This document shows, piece by piece, positions 50,258 through 62,954 of a stretch of DNA of 64,000 nucleotides. The notes below the pieces were generated by a model. That model was given only the letters and a program-made list of their open reading frames with translations. It had not been told where the DNA came from and ran no database searches. The first letter of the stretch is position 1, and each line of letters begins with the position of its first letter. A program made the translations under genes and the position numbers. This DNA is from Geosiphon pyriformis (taxonomy: Eukaryota > Glomeromycota > Glomeromycetes > Archaeosporales > Geosiphonaceae), in contig JAAOMT010000009.1 in the NCBI GenBank assembly GCA_016748015.1, forward strand, positions 1,775,020-1,839,019, read 5' to 3'.

Positions 50258-52470
50258 GTGGCAGAATCAGAAATCATAGAAACAAACCATTTAGAATTCA
50301 CCAAATACTTATTTCAACAGTACAGCCAACAATTAGAATTAAACAATAATTACTTTCCAGTAGAATCAGCCTTTAACTTCTACGTTAATGATAAAATCAC
50401 AGACAACTTAGGAGGAACAGTTGACATTAAATTCACAAGAGAAAATTTCTATACAGAATTATTTCAACATACCAGTTTACCAAGAAACCACAGCTTCACA
50501 CCAATCATCAAGAAAATCAACCAAACTATTGAAAGATACACCCAACAACAATTTTTCATCACCTATGCAGACAAAGGCAAAAAAAGATTGCAAACACCAG
50601 TAGTAACACCAAAACAAATACAACCACCTACTTGGAAGAAAACCAAAGTTGAATCACCAACCAATCCATCATATCATTACACACCAGAAAGCACCATCAA
50701 CATCTCATCAACAGGCACGTCCACAGTAAATGCATCATCAATATTTAGATAATTCCTATTCCAAAGTAAACAAAGGAAAGCAGAGTTATTAGGACCATAC
50801 AGTGAATATTTTGAGGGATTTAAATCATGATCACCAATGCCATCAAGATTTTGGTCACCACTATTTCAACCAGATTTCGGAATCACAAGTTCATGGGAAA
50901 TCACTGAATCAGAAGGAAAACAGGAAGAAAAAGAGGAAGAAGAATCTGAAAATCAAGAATTTGTTTACCAAAACCCAATCTTAGAAAATTCGGAAATCGA
51001 AACTCCGAATATTCAAACACCACCAAATCTGAATAATCCAAACCCCGAATTAATAAATCAACAAAACTTACCGCCAGTAATTGTCATCAACCAACCACCA
51101 ATTGATCCCATAGCCAAACTCATACAGCATTCACTACAACAACTGAATCAGCAGAATTAGCAGCCACTTTAACAGCCACAACAACTACTTCAACCATCTG
51201 CTCAACAACAACAACAACCAAATTTGGATCCAATAGCCTATGCACCAATTGCAAAACTTGACAATTTCATCAGTAAAGAGAATGACACCCAAGTATGGCT
51301 CAATGACGTTGAAAAAGCCATAGTGGCCAACAGATAGAACAACAGTAGAGCTCTTCAAGCAATTTTATACTTTCTCAAGGATACTGCCAATTCATAGTAT
51401 TAGAACTTAGTTGTCAAATCCCAAACCTTCAATGATTTCAAGACAAGATTCTTGAGATATTTTAGCAATAATAATAGTATCAATTGTTTGACAAACACAT
51501 TCACCACCATTAAACAAAGGGACACAGAAGCAGTTACTACTTATTTGGAACACTTCCATAGAAATCTGCGCCAAATTCAGGCTATTTAAGCTGACTATTT
51601 TATAGCACCACAAATCCTAAACCAATTCATCAGAGGATTATGCAGTAGCATTCTCCAACAAGTATGCCCAATGCATCCAGTTAATTTCCCCACTGCAGTA
51701 ATCCAAGCCAAAGATTTTAAAGCTGCCAAACTTGAAGCCAACTATGTCTAAGCTGTAAACCTGGTCATGAATGGATCATCTGAATTGGATTCCAAATTGA
51801 AACAATTCAGTAATTCAATTAATCAGAAATTAGAGGAATACTTAGCTGACAATTGTGCAATTTATCAATCACCACAATGATGCAATAATTCAGGAAACAT
51901 GAATTATTCTCAAAATCAGTCACGTTTATCATCATCAGTAGCACCTAATCAGTTGTGGCAGCCAGAGATGTGCATCTGCCACAACTGTGGTAAACAAGGC
52001 CATATCTGAGTCAATTGTCATATTTATAGCAACCAACGATCAGAAAATCAATACAGAAACCCTGATCACTAGTTCCAAACTCCGAATCATTACCCAAATT
52101 AAGATCAAACTGCTTACTTACCAATGATGCAGTCACCAATCTATCAACCACCAGTATACCAAACTCCAGTCTATTAACTATCAGCAATCTATCAACTGCA
52201 GTTGCAAGTAATTTATCAGTCACAGTTTCAAGTAATTTATCAGTCACAGTTTCAAGTAATTTATCAGCCCCAACAACCCATTCAAACACTGCCAACAAAT
52301 TCCACTCAGATAATATCAAGGAACTCCAGATTGAGAGTTATTCAAAACTAAAGATCAGTGATGGTTGTTCACTAACTGATTCCCAGCTCCTCTTACCAAC
52401 CAATAGGATCACATTCTCGGAATTCAGGCACTGGTTATACCCAAAACCTAAATTCCCAGAACTATTTAAG
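50258..52470 (+). pseudogene. TyG-3 gag
   Basis: ATG 50258. The first 164 codons match the TyG-2 gag N-terminus, followed by an acidic/Pro-rich linker and a capsid-like region (LTNTFTTIKQRDTEAVTTYL near 51490). A zinc knuckle near 51970-52012 keeps its His (CHNCGKQGHI) but has a stop inside the box. A Tyr/Gln/Pro-rich tail contains a twice-repeated 24-bp unit (near 52205-52265). Stops near 50750, 50828, 51158 and later. Same frame as the protease. Confidence 0.83.
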
Positions 52471-52474
52471 TCTC

Positions 52475-53100
52475 TTGGTCACTTTAGAAGACATCATATC
52501 CAACAAACTGGAATTCACTCAACAGCCAATACTTATTAACAACATCTCATCAGCAATTGTTACTAATGACAAATCTTTAGCAGTCATCTTTCCATTTGAG
52601 CTTGAGGAAATCTCAACAGTTCCATTATTCAGTAGAGCAGCACTAAAAAAAAAACCCATTACTGCCATGTATACTGATGCAAAAGTCAATGACCACTCCA
52701 TCAAACTGATCCTTGATAATAGATTAGCTGACAGTATTATTACAAGACAACTCATGGATCAATTAGATCACCGAGTTGACTGAGCTGTCAGTGCCAGAAT
52801 CATAACAGCTAATAAAGCCACCAAAACTCCAATTGGTGAAATTGACAACTTCCCAATTGAAGTCAATGGCATTATTACCTATTAAAGTCTTAGTGATAGA
52901 AGCAACTCAGTATTAAACATTAATGGGCAACAATTGGTTATCAAAAACCAACACCATACTCGACTGGATCACACAGGAGTTCCAACTTAGCCAGAATGGG
53001 TGATACACATGAGTACCAGCAATGTGCGGCCATTTCAAAGCTACCAATACCACCACACCACTAATCAACCTTAAGGAAGAGAAACCAAAACTTACATGAA
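52475..53100 (+). pseudogene. TyG-3 retropepsin-like protease
   Basis: Reads FPFELEEISTVPLFSRAALK, then LILDNRLADSIITRQLMDQL. The catalytic DSG is DNR, so inactive. A TGA stop follows (52781-52783). One base is gained or lost near 52878 before VLVIEATQ. Identity follows from TyG-2, where DSG is intact. Confidence 0.75.
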
Positions 53101-53369
53101 AAGCCTACTAAGTTTTATGGGCCGACAAAAAACACAACAAACTACTGCCAATACTCTTCTGGAATGACAACAGAAAGGGTAAATAAAGAAAAAAACTTAC
53201 CTGAAAGATAGACAATCTGATTTGGACCAATAATGAACAAGAAGAATTACCAAATTGGGAATGAAAAGAAGAAAACACAAAGGGAAAAGGAAAAGAAAAG
53301 GAAGAAGAAGTAACCACCATCACCACTCATAACTCTTATGCATATATGCTACCACAACAATCCACTTAT

Positions 53370-53735
53370 TGTCGTCCAAAACTTATATGCATCAATTGTG
53401 GCAAAAAATTGTTATCAATGGGTGTATGCTGTGGTGACGACGAAGAATACCAAATGGCAACAAGATTCTACTGTTGCCCATGCATCCTAGAATGTTTTGG
53501 GAGACCAAAATGGGTAGGAAAATAGGATAATACACCATGTCTAGCTTGTGAAAAAACTTTCTTGGATAAAGAAATGTGGAATAACATTCTAAGATGTGGG
53601 AGAACATGTGACGAGACATGCCAGTATACTATTCTAATAAACAACTGGATACGTAAAGAAACTCCAATCAATAACACTTGAAAAAGAGCATTGTGATGTT
53701 TGGAAAAGTACTTATACAATAAACACAAGATCTAG
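53370..53735 (+). pseudogene. TyG-3 cysteine-rich domain
   Basis: In frame: LICINCGKKLLSMGVCCG, RFYCCPCILECFG, a TAG after KWVGK, DNTPCLACEKTF, and TCDETCQYTI. The spacing of C-x2-C pairs matches TyG-1 and TyG-2. The last cysteines (LCNHC, YCNECNLI) fall at about 53950-54005, in the next segment. Putative zinc-binding module of unknown role. Confidence 0.6.
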
Positions 53736-53738
53736 AGA

Positions 53739-55214
53739 ATGGCAAGTGTTATGGCAGAGGGTGCTACAACCAGCAAGTTGTTAAAAATCAAAAACAATCT
53801 ATTAACCCTTCTAGAACCTAAATACATACCAACTTTTAACGTCTTCGGCAATATAGAGAACAATCTTGAAAAATTTTACAAGTATTACCAATGCTTGGCA
53901 CTTACAAAAGAAGAACAAGAAGAGTATTTAGCACAGCTAAACACTCAACTATGTAACCACTGTTTGATTCCATATGACTTTCAATATTGTAATGAGTGTA
54001 ACCTCATTTACAATCCATTACCACACATAATCTACACAATTCCCAAGGAAAAGAAACCAATTAGCAGCTGTGTATCAGAATCAGAATCAATATTTGATCT
54101 CAATTCAAACTCCGATGACAATGATGATGAAAACACCAGTTCCAACTACATCCAATATGGCAACGAAAATAACTCAGATTCAAACTCCAATTCAAACTAC
54201 AAACAATATATTGCACTTTCTGACCTTACTAAGGAGCAGGAACTTAAATGGTTTAGTAATAATAATAAAAATATCATGCCAAAACACACGCATAATACTG
54301 ATGCTGAGTTTAATCTAAGATATTTAGGAAAAGATGCCATCAAATTAGAACCACATTCGCACACTTACATTGATCTGAAAGTAGCTTTAGAAATTCCAGC
54401 AACAACAATAGTTCAACTAGCATCTAGGAGTAGTTTAGTGAAAAGAGGAATAAACATCAGAGGAGGAATAATTGATGCAGGATATATAGGAAATATCATT
54501 GCTATGCTATAAAACAACTCAGAAAAGACCTATATAATAGAGCCAAATAAAAAGATAGCATAGACAATATTCCTGCCTCTGATTAAAGTAGCTCAATTAG
54601 TGTCAGTGGAAAACAGAGAAGAGTTAGGAATAACAGCAAGAGGGATACAGAGATTTGAATCTATGGGTAAAATAGATGTACCAGTCAATATGGCAGAGGA
54701 AAAAATTGCTGGCCAAGAAAAAATTATCTCAACTGGTCAAGCAATTTTCATTCCACCATATGACCAATACATATTAGCCATAGTAAGGAAAGTGAAGGAT
54801 CAGAATCAGATTTTTGAAGCAGAAACAACTTTTTGTGAATTAAGAGAGATTAGACTTATTAATCTCCACATACCAGTCAAAAACCACAACCATATCAAAA
54901 TTCCTATCTACAACAACACAGAAAATGTTGCAGAGATACCAGAAAGAACCATCATTGGATATTTGAACACCAAATTAGAAGACCAACCACTACATATTAT
55001 TTCCGATTTTTTACAGCTTTGTAGATATGTGAATATTACATCACAAACAATCTATGGACGAAACAAATATTATTTGCTCCAACCAGAACAATTGGAACAG
55101 ATGAACATGGGAAACTTAGATCCACTCCAATGTATGCAACTTAAGATGTTACTTAACAATTTCAATGACATCTTTGCCAGCAAAAACGAATTTGGCAAAA
55201 TCAACATCATCTAA
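53739..55214 (+). pseudogene. TyG-3 dUTPase domain plus pre-RT linker
   Basis: 257 open codons, then a stop (54510-54512) and a second open stretch (54600-55214). Motif 1 DAEFNLRYL, motif 2 SRSSLVKRG, motif 3 GIIDAGYIGN with the catalytic Asp kept, motif 4 KKIA-x-TIF (Gln to stop), motif 5 IQRFESMG (GFGST lost by G to A type changes). The linker IPIYNNTENVAEIPERTIIG leads directly into the RT in the same frame (NDIFASKNEFGKIN). Confidence 0.85.
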
Positions 55215-56500
55215 CACCAAATCAAAACAGAAGATGCAATGCCAATCAAACAATAAGCATACAGAGTACCACCAGCTAGTCATGAAATCATTCATCAAGA
55301 GATCAACTGAATGCTTGACAATGGGCTAATTCAGCCATCAATAAGCCCATGGTCATCACCAATAGTACTTGTCCAAAAGAAGAATAGAAAGATCAGATTT
55401 TGTGTAGACTATAGAAAACTCAATGGAGTCATTTATGGAGACAGCTATCCAACTTCACAGATCTAAAAGCTATTCGATGCTTTTGGAAAAAACAAATGGT
55501 TCTCAATACTGGATCTAAACAGTGGTTACTGGCAAGTAGCCATGGATTCAGCCAACAAAGAAAAGATGGCATTTACTACAAGAGAAGAGAACTTTGAATT
55601 TAAAGTCATGCTATTCAGCTTGATAAATGCTTCAGCCACATTCCAATGGCTAATAGAAATTGTCTATACTGGCTTATTGTGGAAATCAGTAGTAGTCTAT
55701 CTGGATAACACCAATGTGTTTTCAAAAATATTTAATGATTATTTTCATCATCTTCAACAAGTATTCAAAAGACTATGATAAGCAGAATTAAAGTTAAATG
55801 CTACCAAGTGTTTTTTTGGCAAAACAGAATTAAAATTTTTGGGACATATAGTTAGTAAAGATGGAATCAAAACAGATCCAGATAAGATAAAGACAGTAAA
55901 GAAATTTCTAATATCAACCAATATGACTGAGTTAAAATCATTCTTGGAATTTGCAGGCTATTATTACCACTTTATCAAAGACTTTTCTAAAATAGCTCAG
56001 CCATTCAATCATCTCCAAACCAAAAATATAAAATATAAATAGACTGAAACCTAGAAAAAAGCTTTTGACATCTTAAGAAGAAAGCTTATTTAAGCTCCAG
56101 TACTGATCTACCCAGATCACAGCAAACCATTCATCATTACAACTGATGCATCAGGTTAAGCATTAGAAGCAGTATTATCTCAGAAAGGATCAGATAGAAG
56201 AGAACATCCAGTTGCATATGCCAGCCAAGATTTAACACCAGCTGAAAAGAACTATGGAACACCAAAATTAGAACATTTAGCAATCTATTGGGCAGTCATG
56301 AAATGGAAAGAATACTTGAGCCAGAAGTTTGATGTGTACACAGATCACAAAAAATTGACATTACTTCAAAAACAAAAATTTGGAGATGGCAGACAATCAA
56401 GATAGAAAATGGCACTCTCACCATATAAGTATACTATACACTATAAAAAGGGAAAAGACAATGGAAATACCAACAATTTGTTGCGAATAAGACAAATTTA
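55215..56500 (+). pseudogene. TyG-3 reverse transcriptase and RNase H
   Basis: RT blocks NGLIQPSISPWSSPIVLVQK, KIRFCVDYRKLNGV, FSILDLNSGYWQVAMDSANK and FLGHIVSKDGIKTDPDKIK. The catalytic box is YLDN (near 55699), as in TyG-2. RNase H has TDASG, AEKNYGTPKLEHLAIYWAVM and FDVYTDHKK. Stops at Trp or Gln positions (KYK-x-TET-x-KKAF, SRWK-type site near 56401). Not functional. Confidence 0.9.
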
Positions 56501-56563
56501 AGAACATTTTGACTCAAAAAATATAACAAAACCAAACCACACTCAACAAAAATATAACAAAAG

Positions 56564-57945
56564 ATGAACACACAAAAATATCAACAACTCAAACATTATA
56601 TAGATACTCAACAGTTCAAGGAGAATTTATCTCAAATGGAACAAAATAGTATCAAACAACAATCAAAATATTTTATCACTCACCAAAATATACTTTATTG
56701 GAAGAATAGAAAAGACCCAAAGCAACCAATCAGAGTAGTTACAGAGCCAGAAAAAGAAACAATTTTATATGATATGCACTCAGATCTAGCAGCAGAACAT
56801 TTTCATAAAGAAACAACCATGAAAAAAACCAGAAAAAAATACTATTGGCCATCAATGTATCTAGACATTATCCAATATGTTCAGAATTGTGATGCTTGTC
56901 AAAAAAGAGGAGGAACAAGACCAAGTGAACCATTAAGACCAATCAAAGTGAGACAACCATTCAATCACATTGAAATTGACTTAGTCAGACCATTAACAAT
57001 TACCAGCAAAGGAAACAGATACATTGCAGTAGCCATGAATTATCTCACTAAATGGCCAGAAGCAAAAGCAATTCAAAGAGTGGATGCAGAATCTGTTACC
57101 AAATTTGTCTATCAAGATTTGATTTGTTGACATGAATGTCTAAAAAAACTATTATTAGACCAAAGAACTCATTTTGTAAATAAAACATTAGCAGAATTGA
57201 GCCAAAAATTCGGAATTAAGAGACCACTATTATCACTATACTATCTATAAACAAATAGTCTAGTTGAAAAATTTAACAGAACATTATGTAAAACAATCGC
57301 CAAAATCAGCTAAAAAAACCAGGACGAATGAGATTTGTTTATACCATCAATACTATTTGCTTATCGAACAATGAAACAAGATACTATACAAGCAACACCA
57401 TTTGAACTAGTATACAAAAGAACCGCAACATTACCAGTGAAGACAGAAGTCAACACATATCCAACTGAACCAATAACAGAAGACAATTTCCAAAACACAT
57501 TGTTAAGAAGAACATATGACTTAATGAAAACTCTAGAAAACAAATGGCGAAAAGCAGTTGATAACATACAAAAATCACAAAAAAAACAGAAAGAAAGACA
57601 TGACAACTAACTACCAGATAAACCAGTTAAATTCAAGATTGAAGACAAAGTACTCTTATATTGTACCAAAGCAAAAAAACAATAGAATAGAAAATTTGAC
57701 CCCAAATGGGATGGATCATTTCACATAGAAAAAATTCTAAGAAATGGAGCTTATAAATTAAGATTAAACAACAAAATTTTAACCAAAGCAGCACATGAAG
57801 ATCGACTGAAACCATACCACAATATAATATCACCATCCACCAATAATATTCCACAGTTAGAAGTACAGAGAATACTAGTCCAACCAGATGAGATTCCATG
57901 AGATCTGGAACCAATTATCATCATTAACAACAACATGTTAAATTA
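56564..57945 (+). pseudogene. TyG-3 integrase
   Basis: ATG 56564 opens 188 codons with the HHCC domain (AAEHFHKETT, CDACQKRGGTRPSEPLRPI), the first catalytic Asp (IEIDLVRPLTI) and AVAMNYLTKWPEAKAIQR. After a TGA (expected Arg) the core continues with LLLDQRTHF and SLVEKFNRTLC. The C-terminal segment FDPKWDGSFHIEKIL is near 57697. Catalytic D, D and E are all kept; stops disable it. Confidence 0.88.
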
Positions 57946-57969
57946 AGTGACCAAAAGAATATAAAAAGA

Positions 57970-58600
57970 CATGGTTGATACAACAAAAGATACCAGAAAA
58001 ATGGAGATTACCAACAACATATATTTACTAGCACAACAATTATTTCAATTGATTTAACACCAAGAGATGGAAATTATTATTAACCAACAAACCATTTGAT
58101 ATAGTAATACAACAAAAATACCACAACATCAAGCATGGAAAAAAACTGAAAATATGGTTGAGAAAATAATTACCAAAGTGAAAATAGCAATAAAAAAACA
58201 ACACATAGTTGCACTATACCAGGAATTGACTGAAGAAACTTGAAATTGGTGAATACAACAATTTCCAAAAAACTATTGTTATTTTCACTTAGGACAACAT
58301 GTGAATATTCAAAACTTATATATAGATAAAACAAAGCAATTATTTGACACAATAATACTACAACAATTAAAACATTTTGTGGAGAAAAACAACTTATTTA
58401 CACAGGCCTGAGCCATATACCAAATACACACAGCATTTCAGAATTGACCAAAAATCCTATTCAATAAAGCAATAAATACAGTTATCAGTAATCAATGGGA
58501 AAAGATCACCAATGTCCAATTTGAAAAATTACAGACTCAAATAACACAAGTAATTCTCAAAAACAAAATTCAGGAAATACTTTAAAAGGGGGAATTAAAA
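57970..58600 (+). pseudogene. TyG-3 extra ORF downstream of integrase (ORF3)
   Basis: Frame from ATG 57972 (MVDTTKDTRKMEITNNIYLL), about 205 codons to just before the polypurine tract, with stops near 58056, 58098, 58240, 58249, 58408, 58447 and 58583. Several are TGA at likely Trp sites (for example ET-x-NW-x-IQQF). Segments NIQNLYIDKTKQLFDTIILQ and ISNQWEKITN match TyG-2. Hydrophilic, no signal peptide; unknown function. Confidence 0.62.
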
Positions 58601-58643
58601 AAGTTAGATTTTGACGGAACTCAATATTAAAAGGAGGGAATAA

Positions 58644-59468
58644 TGTTACTCATAGAAATATAGGAAATATATTAGCATAGTTATTAGCCAATCAAAAGTA
58701 GACGTAGTAAATGTGAAATTCCAGGATTCTTTTCAGGAATTGCAGGATTCCAGGAATTACAGAATTTTCACATGAGGAATCACAGGATTCCAGAATTCCA
58801 GGATTCCTGTCATAAAAAATTAAGAAATTGAGGAATCTCAATTATGTATATATAGCAAGAGTGTTAGAAGCAAAAAAGACAAACCTTGCAATTTAGATTT
58901 AATCTAAGCAATCTTCCAAATTACAATCATTGAATAAATAAACTATTTGTTATCTCAAATCCACTTCTACTATTAACACTTCATGTTGATAGTCTTTGAT
59001 ACTTAACCACACTGGAACAACAGCTCTTGATCATGGCTATTGACGGAATACTAACTTGCAATTGCATTCAGCCAAAATTCCATTTTCTTTTATTTTTCTT
59101 TTATTTCTTTTATTTTTTTTGTTTTATCTGATTTTATTGTTGTACACTAATTGATTAAATAAAGCACTAGATTATTGACATTAAGGATTGCCTGGTAAAA
59201 GACCCCTGCGAAAGAGTAGGACACGTACAGTAGATATGGAATACTTATCAGAGGATTGCCAGTCACCAAGCCAAGAGAAAAATTGACGAAACTACAGTTT
59301 CGAGAAGCTATGGATAAAACCATTATTTGAATCTCTGTCCATTATACAAAGGACTCCAACAAAACCTTTAGATATAAAACCCTCAGATTTTCAACAATAC
59401 TGATAGCTTTGAGCACCAAGTTACGAGTTTGTTATTTGACTTGAGACCCCAAATAATCACTTGTAACA
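58644..59468 (+). repeat. TyG-3 3' LTR
   Basis: 825 bp, TGTTACTCAT...CTTGTAACA. It lacks one block of the U3 hexamer array present in the 5' LTR (about 40 bp). Other differences are nearly all transitions. A polypurine tract (AAAAGGAGGGAATAA, 58629-58643) precedes it. Confidence 0.92.
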
Positions 59469-61700
59469 CCACACAATTGTTTGTGCCTCTTAACCTCACA
59501 CAAAAGTGGATCATAAAAGATTCTCTACAGGAGAGGTGAAAAGATCTCACCCTGATCCAGCCCATCATGCACTTTGTAATCACTAGACAAACCAAAAGCA
59601 GTCATTATCCTGTTAACTCTATCTTCATGAATACCACCAAAGAATTTTATGAACCTTTCACACATCTTGATATGCCACAAACTAGCTCTCAAATGATGCC
59701 ACCCAACTAAATCATAAGCCTTCTGCATATTCTACAAAACCAACTATACTTCCCTATTCTTTTTAAGAACATCTTCAATTACTGAACTGACAGCAAACAC
59801 TGAAGATTGTGTAGACATACCCTTCAACACCGAAAAATTGTCATCCCAAAGAACATCGAACTTGCTGCAAGCCACTGAAATATGATCAGACAGAACTTTA
59901 GAAAAAATTTTCTCTGCAGTTTCAATCAAAGCAATGGGCCGAGTGTTCATGAGGATCTCATCCTAGTTGTAAGACTTAAGAATCATTGAAACCCATGCCC
60001 TTCTCCACAAAACAGGCACTACACTAACAGTCAAATACACATTAAACAGTACTAACATGCACACCAAAACTGTTTCACCACCGTTTCCACAACTCATTTA
60101 GAATACCAAACAAACCAGCAATCTTGCCATCAGGCAGACCACTGACAACAGAAAGTAACTCACTCATATTGACCTTATGCATAATGCCAGAAAAGACATT
60201 ATCTCGAACATAGCTTAATAGTACATACTGCTAAGCCCAAAGATTAAGAATCACTAAAAATACTGATTGTTTCCTCATCCACCCTTTTATTATCTTGTCC
60301 ACACTCGTTTTTAGCTCATCAGGCTTCAAAACTAATTCATTATCAACCACCAGGTAATCCAACACCACCTTGTGAAAGAGTCTGTCCAACACACTTCTGA
60401 TCATACTATCTTTGTCTGAACAGAAATTTTCCATGCACTTCTCAATCGCCTTCCTAATAGAAGCTTCCTCAGCAAACCTCAACTCAAACATCTTTGCCCT
60501 TCTGTAATCTTTGTGGACCAATGACAGATGCTTAACAATAACATCAGATTTGGCACCTGAGCTAACCAATTCTTTGAAAGCATGAGTCTTGGCATTATTC
60601 AGAGTTGACCACTTACTCACCAGAAAATCAACATCAGACAAGCTGCCAGAGCAAAATTTTTTAACAATCTTGGCCACCAACAATTCCAAACCAAAAAACT
60701 TAGAAAACTGCTTGTTCTTTAAACACCTGAATTTGCTGAACCAATGTTTTGAAAATGTTTTATCAGCAGACTCTATTACAGCTTTCTCTAATATCACCCA
60801 CATAGCATCCACGTCACCACATGTTTCAGCACCAGAGAATACGTCACCCAATGACAAGAGCTTTGCTGAAGAGAGATCCCTAAACTTAGCCCATTTAGCA
60901 CTGTCAGCATCTTTGAATTTAAACTTTTAACAATCCCTATTTGCCTGCTTGTACAAACTATTCAATTGAACATCCAGAAGTCCACCCAAACCAACTGACA
61001 CCATAACTGTCCTGTGATCAGTGTCAAAAAAATCTGATACAGAAACAACTTGATGATCAGCAACAGCAGAAGACAAGTTACCACTAACAAAAATGTAATC
61101 AATTGTCTTTACAACTTCTCTTGAGTTGCTCTATGTATGAAAACCAGCCAAATGATAACCAACAAAAAAATTGACCAAACCCAAACAGAACTTGAAGCTC
61201 ACACTTCTACCAGATCCATTTTTATTTAAGTCTCCACCCAAAACAACAAAAGTGCTGGAGTTAACAGCTTTTGCAATGAGAGAATTAACTTCTGAAGCCT
61301 GACTAAATCTAGCCCCAGAGGAGGCACCAGCATACAATCCCAAAAGAGTAACCAAGGGCTTGTCTTTAAATAAAAGCCAAACAGAAACAACTTGACTGGG
61401 AATCTCCTCTATCTTAGAAACATGATGAACCAAAGAACTGTCCATAATAATCACAACTCTAGCACCAATAAAACCTTTATCCAATCCTGAAAAAAAAATT
61501 TGCACTCCATCATACTTATCTGCAATCTATGGCCTAGTAGAAGACCTTAACTTCATTTCCATGATGAATGAGACCAAATTGCCAGAATCACGATGCCAAT
61601 GTACAACATCCTCCTGTTTAGCAGGGACATTAATTTCATGAACATTAGACATAGCAAATTTCCATACCAGATTGCTTATTGAGATAAAAAAATAGATGAC
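59469..61700 (-). pseudogene. LINE B ORF2, endonuclease and N-terminal RT
   Basis: Starts MSNVHEINVPAKQEDVVHWH (near 61650). Endonuclease blocks: TLLGLYAGASSGARF, FVVLGGDLNKNGS, TIDYIFVSGNL, DTDHRTVMVSV with the catalytic Asp-His. A long linker (ORF 60231-60857) leads to the RT: NTRPIALIETAEKIFSKVLS, FSVLKGMSTQSSVFAVSSVI, then YDLVGWHHLRASLW and VHDGLDQGEIFSPLLW. Stops and a few frameshifts, notably around 59750-60230. The catalytic FVDD box is beyond TyG-3. Confidence 0.85.
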
Positions 61701-61730
61701 AGATCCAAACCAGAACATAAAACATCCAAT

Positions 61731-62690
61731 TTAGCCAGAACCAAACTGACCAATATATCCAAAGCCATCTTCTTGGATTCCAACCTTGACAGTAAGAACT
61801 TTTGATTCCACAGCCAACTTTGGAAGATTAACTGGAATCTTCTTGACAATTACCTCCTGATTTGAGCAAATGTTTACTTTCTTGAGATCATTATTTACCA
61901 AGATCTTTTTACTTGTTACCATATTCTTTGCTTTTGCTAAACTCAATTCAGAGGTAAAAGTAGATCTTATTATGTCAAGAAACTTTGAGAGAGTTGATGC
62001 ACCCCCAAAACCATTGATTCAATAAAAAATCTTTTTAATAAACAAAAGCCTATCACTATTATTCTTTTCAGTCACTGCAGACAAATTAACATCAAGAGCA
62101 AAAAATTTCACTGAATTAAAGCTTTGTTTCTTATGAACACATAATGTGATTGGTGACAACCAGCTGAAACCACTGAATTTGTAAAAAAAGAGCTCCAAAG
62201 TATCATCAAATCTGTTTATATTATCAAAAAAAGGTTGTATAGGCGGCTGGCCAAGCACGTAAGTCTGAGTTTGAGATTTCCTGGGAGTGGTTTCATCCAT
62301 GTCTTTGTTGTTCGAAGCACCAGAATCTACATAACTTGTTTCTTCCACAACAGTGTTTTTCAAGTTCTCCAAATCCGAAAGATTGCCAATGCTACTTGCA
62401 ATGCTATCAACGTCACTCACCCAAGATGCTACAGGTTCAATGCCAGGTCCACCAAGTTCTTCTAAGCACAATGGGCTAGCAGACAAGTCCACCATACTAG
62501 CATCAATGACAGGTTTTCTTGGCTTCTTAAAAAATGCATTGTGAGAATAGACACTATCTACATGTTTACTTTTGGTGCTTAGGCAGGTCCTCAAACCAGT
62601 CAAATCAGTACCAAAACTTTCAGCAGATGAGTCTACTAATTTTATAACAACAAAAAGGAGTGTGTTTGAAGTAATAACTGAAGAGAACAA
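61731..62690 (-). pseudogene. LINE B ORF1
   Basis: 223 open codons from 62690 to 62019, then a stop (62018-62020 region) and a second stretch to 61731. It has an acidic Ser-rich N-terminus and a conserved block (NSVKFFALDVNLSAVTEKNN), then SELSLAKAKNMVTSKKILVN and VIVKKIPVN as in LINE A. The part that should follow (second RRM half and zinc knuckle, about 1709-929 in LINE A) is missing; the text jumps to ORF2. An internal deletion of several hundred bp is likely. Confidence 0.75.
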
Positions 62691-62954
62691 AGGAAAAAAA
62701 ATAAAAAAAAAGTTATGACTTAAAAAATATCTTTTGCTCTCGGTGTGGTTAAGAGATCAATGAAAGAAAAAAAATTTTTCCCAGTTTTTTTTTGTTTGAA
62801 ACTTTAACAAACAAAATCAATTTTATTATTTTAAAAAAAGTAGTATTAGCAAATATAGTTACAAAATAAAAAAAAATAAGAAAAATAATATAAAATATTC
62901 TGTAAATAAATTTATATTTTTGTTGTAATAAAAAAAATTTTTTTTTATTTTTTA

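Larger units (their letters stand above)
49331..59468 (+). mobile_element. TyG-3: Ty3/gypsy-type LTR retrotransposon with dUTPase, inserted in LINE B
   Basis: LTRs 49331-50195 and 58644-59468. The internal order is identical to TyG-1 and TyG-2. Four-base flanks TCAC (49327-49330) and CCAC (59469-59472) differ by one transition. It interrupts the LINE B RT. Coding regions pair closely with TyG-2, but the U3 sequence is different. Confidence 0.93.
59469..62700 (-). mobile_element. LINE B, 5' part (split by TyG-3)
   Basis: Minus-strand ORF1, endonuclease and the front of the RT, up to the TyG-3 insertion at 59468. The rest is at 46714-49326. Same family as LINE A. The 5' end is near 62700-62800; boundary not sharp. 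Confidence 0.87.
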
